Part shown: piece by piece, positions 62,909 to 64,000 of the stretch | How positions within the stretch are numbered: position 1 is the first letter of the stretch | Layout: each line of letters begins with the position of its first letter | NCBI RefSeq assembly: GCF_003063355.1 | Contig: NZ_NESH01000006.1 | Location: 186,001 to 250,000 of the forward strand | DNA length: 64,000 nt | Source of the DNA: Limnohabitans sp. Bal53 | GTDB lineage: Bacteria; Pseudomonadota; Gammaproteobacteria; Burkholderiales; Burkholderiaceae_C | Reading direction: 5' to 3' | Translations under genes and position numbers: made by a program | The notes under the pieces: generated by a model | Told to the model about the DNA's origin: nothing | What the model saw: only the letters and a program-made list of their open reading frames with translations | Databases searched by the model: none

Positions 62909-64000
62909 ATGGACTTCATGCTTTCAATTGACCAAGGCACCACCAGCTCACGCGCCGTGGTGTTTGACCGAGCCGGCCAGGTGGTGGCCATGGCACATCG
63001 CGAATTTACCCAGCATTTCCCACGCCCGGGGTGGGTCGAACACGATGCCACCGAAATTTGGCAAACACAGCTGGCTGTGCTGCGCGAGGTGCTGGGACGG
63101 GCGTGCATCACCGCTCAACAGATTCGTGCCATGGGCATCACCAACCAGCGCGAAACCACCGTGCTGTGGGATCGCCAAACGGGGCAGCCCGTAGCCCCAG
63201 CCATCGTCTGGCAGGATAGGCGCACTGCCGGATTGTGCGAGCAATTGCGAGCGGCAGGCCACGCCGAAACCATCGCCGCCAAAACCGGATTGGTACTCGA
63301 TGCCTATTTTTCGGGCACCAAGCTGGCCTGGTTGCTGGACCATGTACCCGGCGTAAGAGCGCGGGCCGAACGGGGCGAATTGGCCTTTGGCACGGTGGAC
63401 AGTTGGTTGCTGTGGCAGTTGACAGGCGGACGGGTGCATGCCACCGAGCCCAGCAACGCCTCTCGGACCCTGCTTTTCAACCTGAAAACCGGGACCTGGG
63501 ACGACGACATGCTGGCGTTGCTGAACATTCCATCCGCTGTGTTGCCCCGAATCTTGCCCTCTTGCGGCCAAATGGCCGAGACGGATGCGCACCTGCTGGG
63601 CGCCAGTGTGCCGATTGCAGGGTGGGCAGGGGACCAACAGGCTGCCCTGTTCGGTCAGGCCTGCTTTGCTCCGGGAATGGCCAAAAACACCTATGGCACG
63701 GGCTGCTTCATGCTCATGAACACGGGCGACCAACCCGTAGCCAGTCAGCACCAATTGCTCAGCACCGTCGCCTGGCAAGGCCCGGGCGCAGCACAACGCC
63801 CCATGGCCTATGCCTTGGAAGGATCGGTTTTCATGGCCGGCGCCACAGTGCAGTGGTTGCGAGACGGATTGCAGATCATTGACAGCGCGGCCCAGGTTGA
63901 AGCTTTGGCTGGCAGCGTGCAGGACACCGGGGACGTGTTTTTGGTGCCCGCTTTTGCCGGTTTGGGCACGCCTGACTGGGATGCTCAGGCCAGAGGCACC
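62909..64000 (+). CDS. glpK: Glycerol kinase, 3' end beyond the window
   Basis: Phosphorylates glycerol to sn-glycerol 3-phosphate with ATP. The frame is open to the window edge with 364 residues visible of about 500. It begins [20 protein letters not shown] (ATP-binding start) and continues [73 protein letters not shown] and [11 protein letters not shown]-like sequence ([15 protein letters not shown]). An ATG 6 bp earlier (62903) is in frame. No glpF, glpD or regulator is visible before it. Confidence 0.95.
   Translation, partial: MDFMLSIDQGTTSSRAVVFDRAGQVVAMAHREFTQHFPRPGWVEHDATEIWQTQLAVLREVLGRACITAQQIRAMGITNQRETTVLWDRQTGQPVAPAIVWQDRRTAGLCEQLRAAGHAETIAAKTGLVLDAYFSGTKLAWLLDHVPGVRARAERGELAFGTVDSWLLWQLTGGRVHATEPSNASRTLLFNLKTGTWDDDMLALLNIPSAVLPRILPSCGQMAETDAHLLGASVPIAGWAGDQQAALFGQACFAPGMAKNTYGTGCFMLMNTGDQPVASQHQLLSTVAWQGPGAAQRPMAYALEGSVFMAGATVQWLRDGLQIIDSAAQVEALAGSVQDTGDVFLVPAFAGLGTPDWDAQARGT

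Overview
The window is 64 kb of GC-rich bacterial chromosome. It reads as a freshwater betaproteobacterium of the Burkholderiales, family Comamonadaceae (Limnohabitans, Rhodoferax or Polaromonas are the closest fits I can suggest). This rests on gene content and protein wording: an SAH riboswitch before a split metH, short type-2 ArgC, FixJ-type regulators, and a short repeat that translates to CHRERS-like peptides. No 16S rRNA or phylogeny was available to confirm it. Nearly all of the window is coding, with many 4-bp ATGA overlaps. I found no rRNA, tRNA, prophage, CRISPR array or insertion sequence.

Layout. 1-3.1 kb: end of a heavy-metal P-type ATPase, then an old-yellow-enzyme reductase and a class II aldolase on the minus strand. 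3.2-3.8 kb: a brnT-brnA toxin-antitoxin pair. 3.8-8.8 kb: a YkgJ-like cysteine cluster protein, the lytic transglycosylase MltA, a small membrane protein, and a coupled histidine kinase / response regulator / NlpC-P60 lipoprotein operon. 8.9-15.9 kb: the giant AsmA-like protein YhdP, divergent from glnE. 15.9-23.6 kb: a TonB receptor, an RND efflux pair and an SDR. 23.6-25.6 kb: an SbtA-type bicarbonate permease with a divergent LysR regulator. 25.6-35.5 kb: a putative photo-oxidative-stress and lipid-remodelling cluster. An iron-sulphur photolyase and DUF2256 run one way; glutathione peroxidase, an FAD amine-oxidase-like protein, DUF1365, a cyclopropane-fatty-acid-synthase-family methyltransferase, a chalcone-isomerase-like protein, an MFS carrier, DUF3833, an SDR and an NTF2-like protein run the other way.

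35.5-45.3 kb is mostly housekeeping: GST, purB, yaeQ, argC, sucCD, terC, then a type IV pilin with an adjacent O-oligosaccharyltransferase-like gene and an orphan response regulator. 45.3-48.2 kb: an SAH riboswitch and the metH core. 48.4-50.8 kb: lemA and two TPM-domain genes. 50.9-55.0 kb: a ynjBCDF-type ABC transporter operon. 55.0-55.8 kb: a foreign, lower-GC island that looks like a solitary integron gene cassette (YfbU family) with its own attC. 56.1-57.8 kb: a Fic-family protein with an altered active-site motif behind a perfect palindrome. 57.9-64 kb: a VTT-membrane/disulphide-reductase fusion, DUF3047, ubiA, proC and the start of glpK.

The most distinctive observations are: (i) copies of one palindromic repeat inserted in frame in two unrelated proteins, one of which has also grown a 24-bp in-frame tandem repeat; (ii) an integron cassette whose two boundaries can be read from the sequence, with no integrase in view; (iii) an eight-gene overlapping chain in the photo-oxidative cluster; (iv) a competing hairpin after the SAH riboswitch that points to a GTG start for metH; (v) perfect palindromes in front of an orphan regulator and of the Fic gene. 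All functions are inferred from sequence reading alone; no database search was run.
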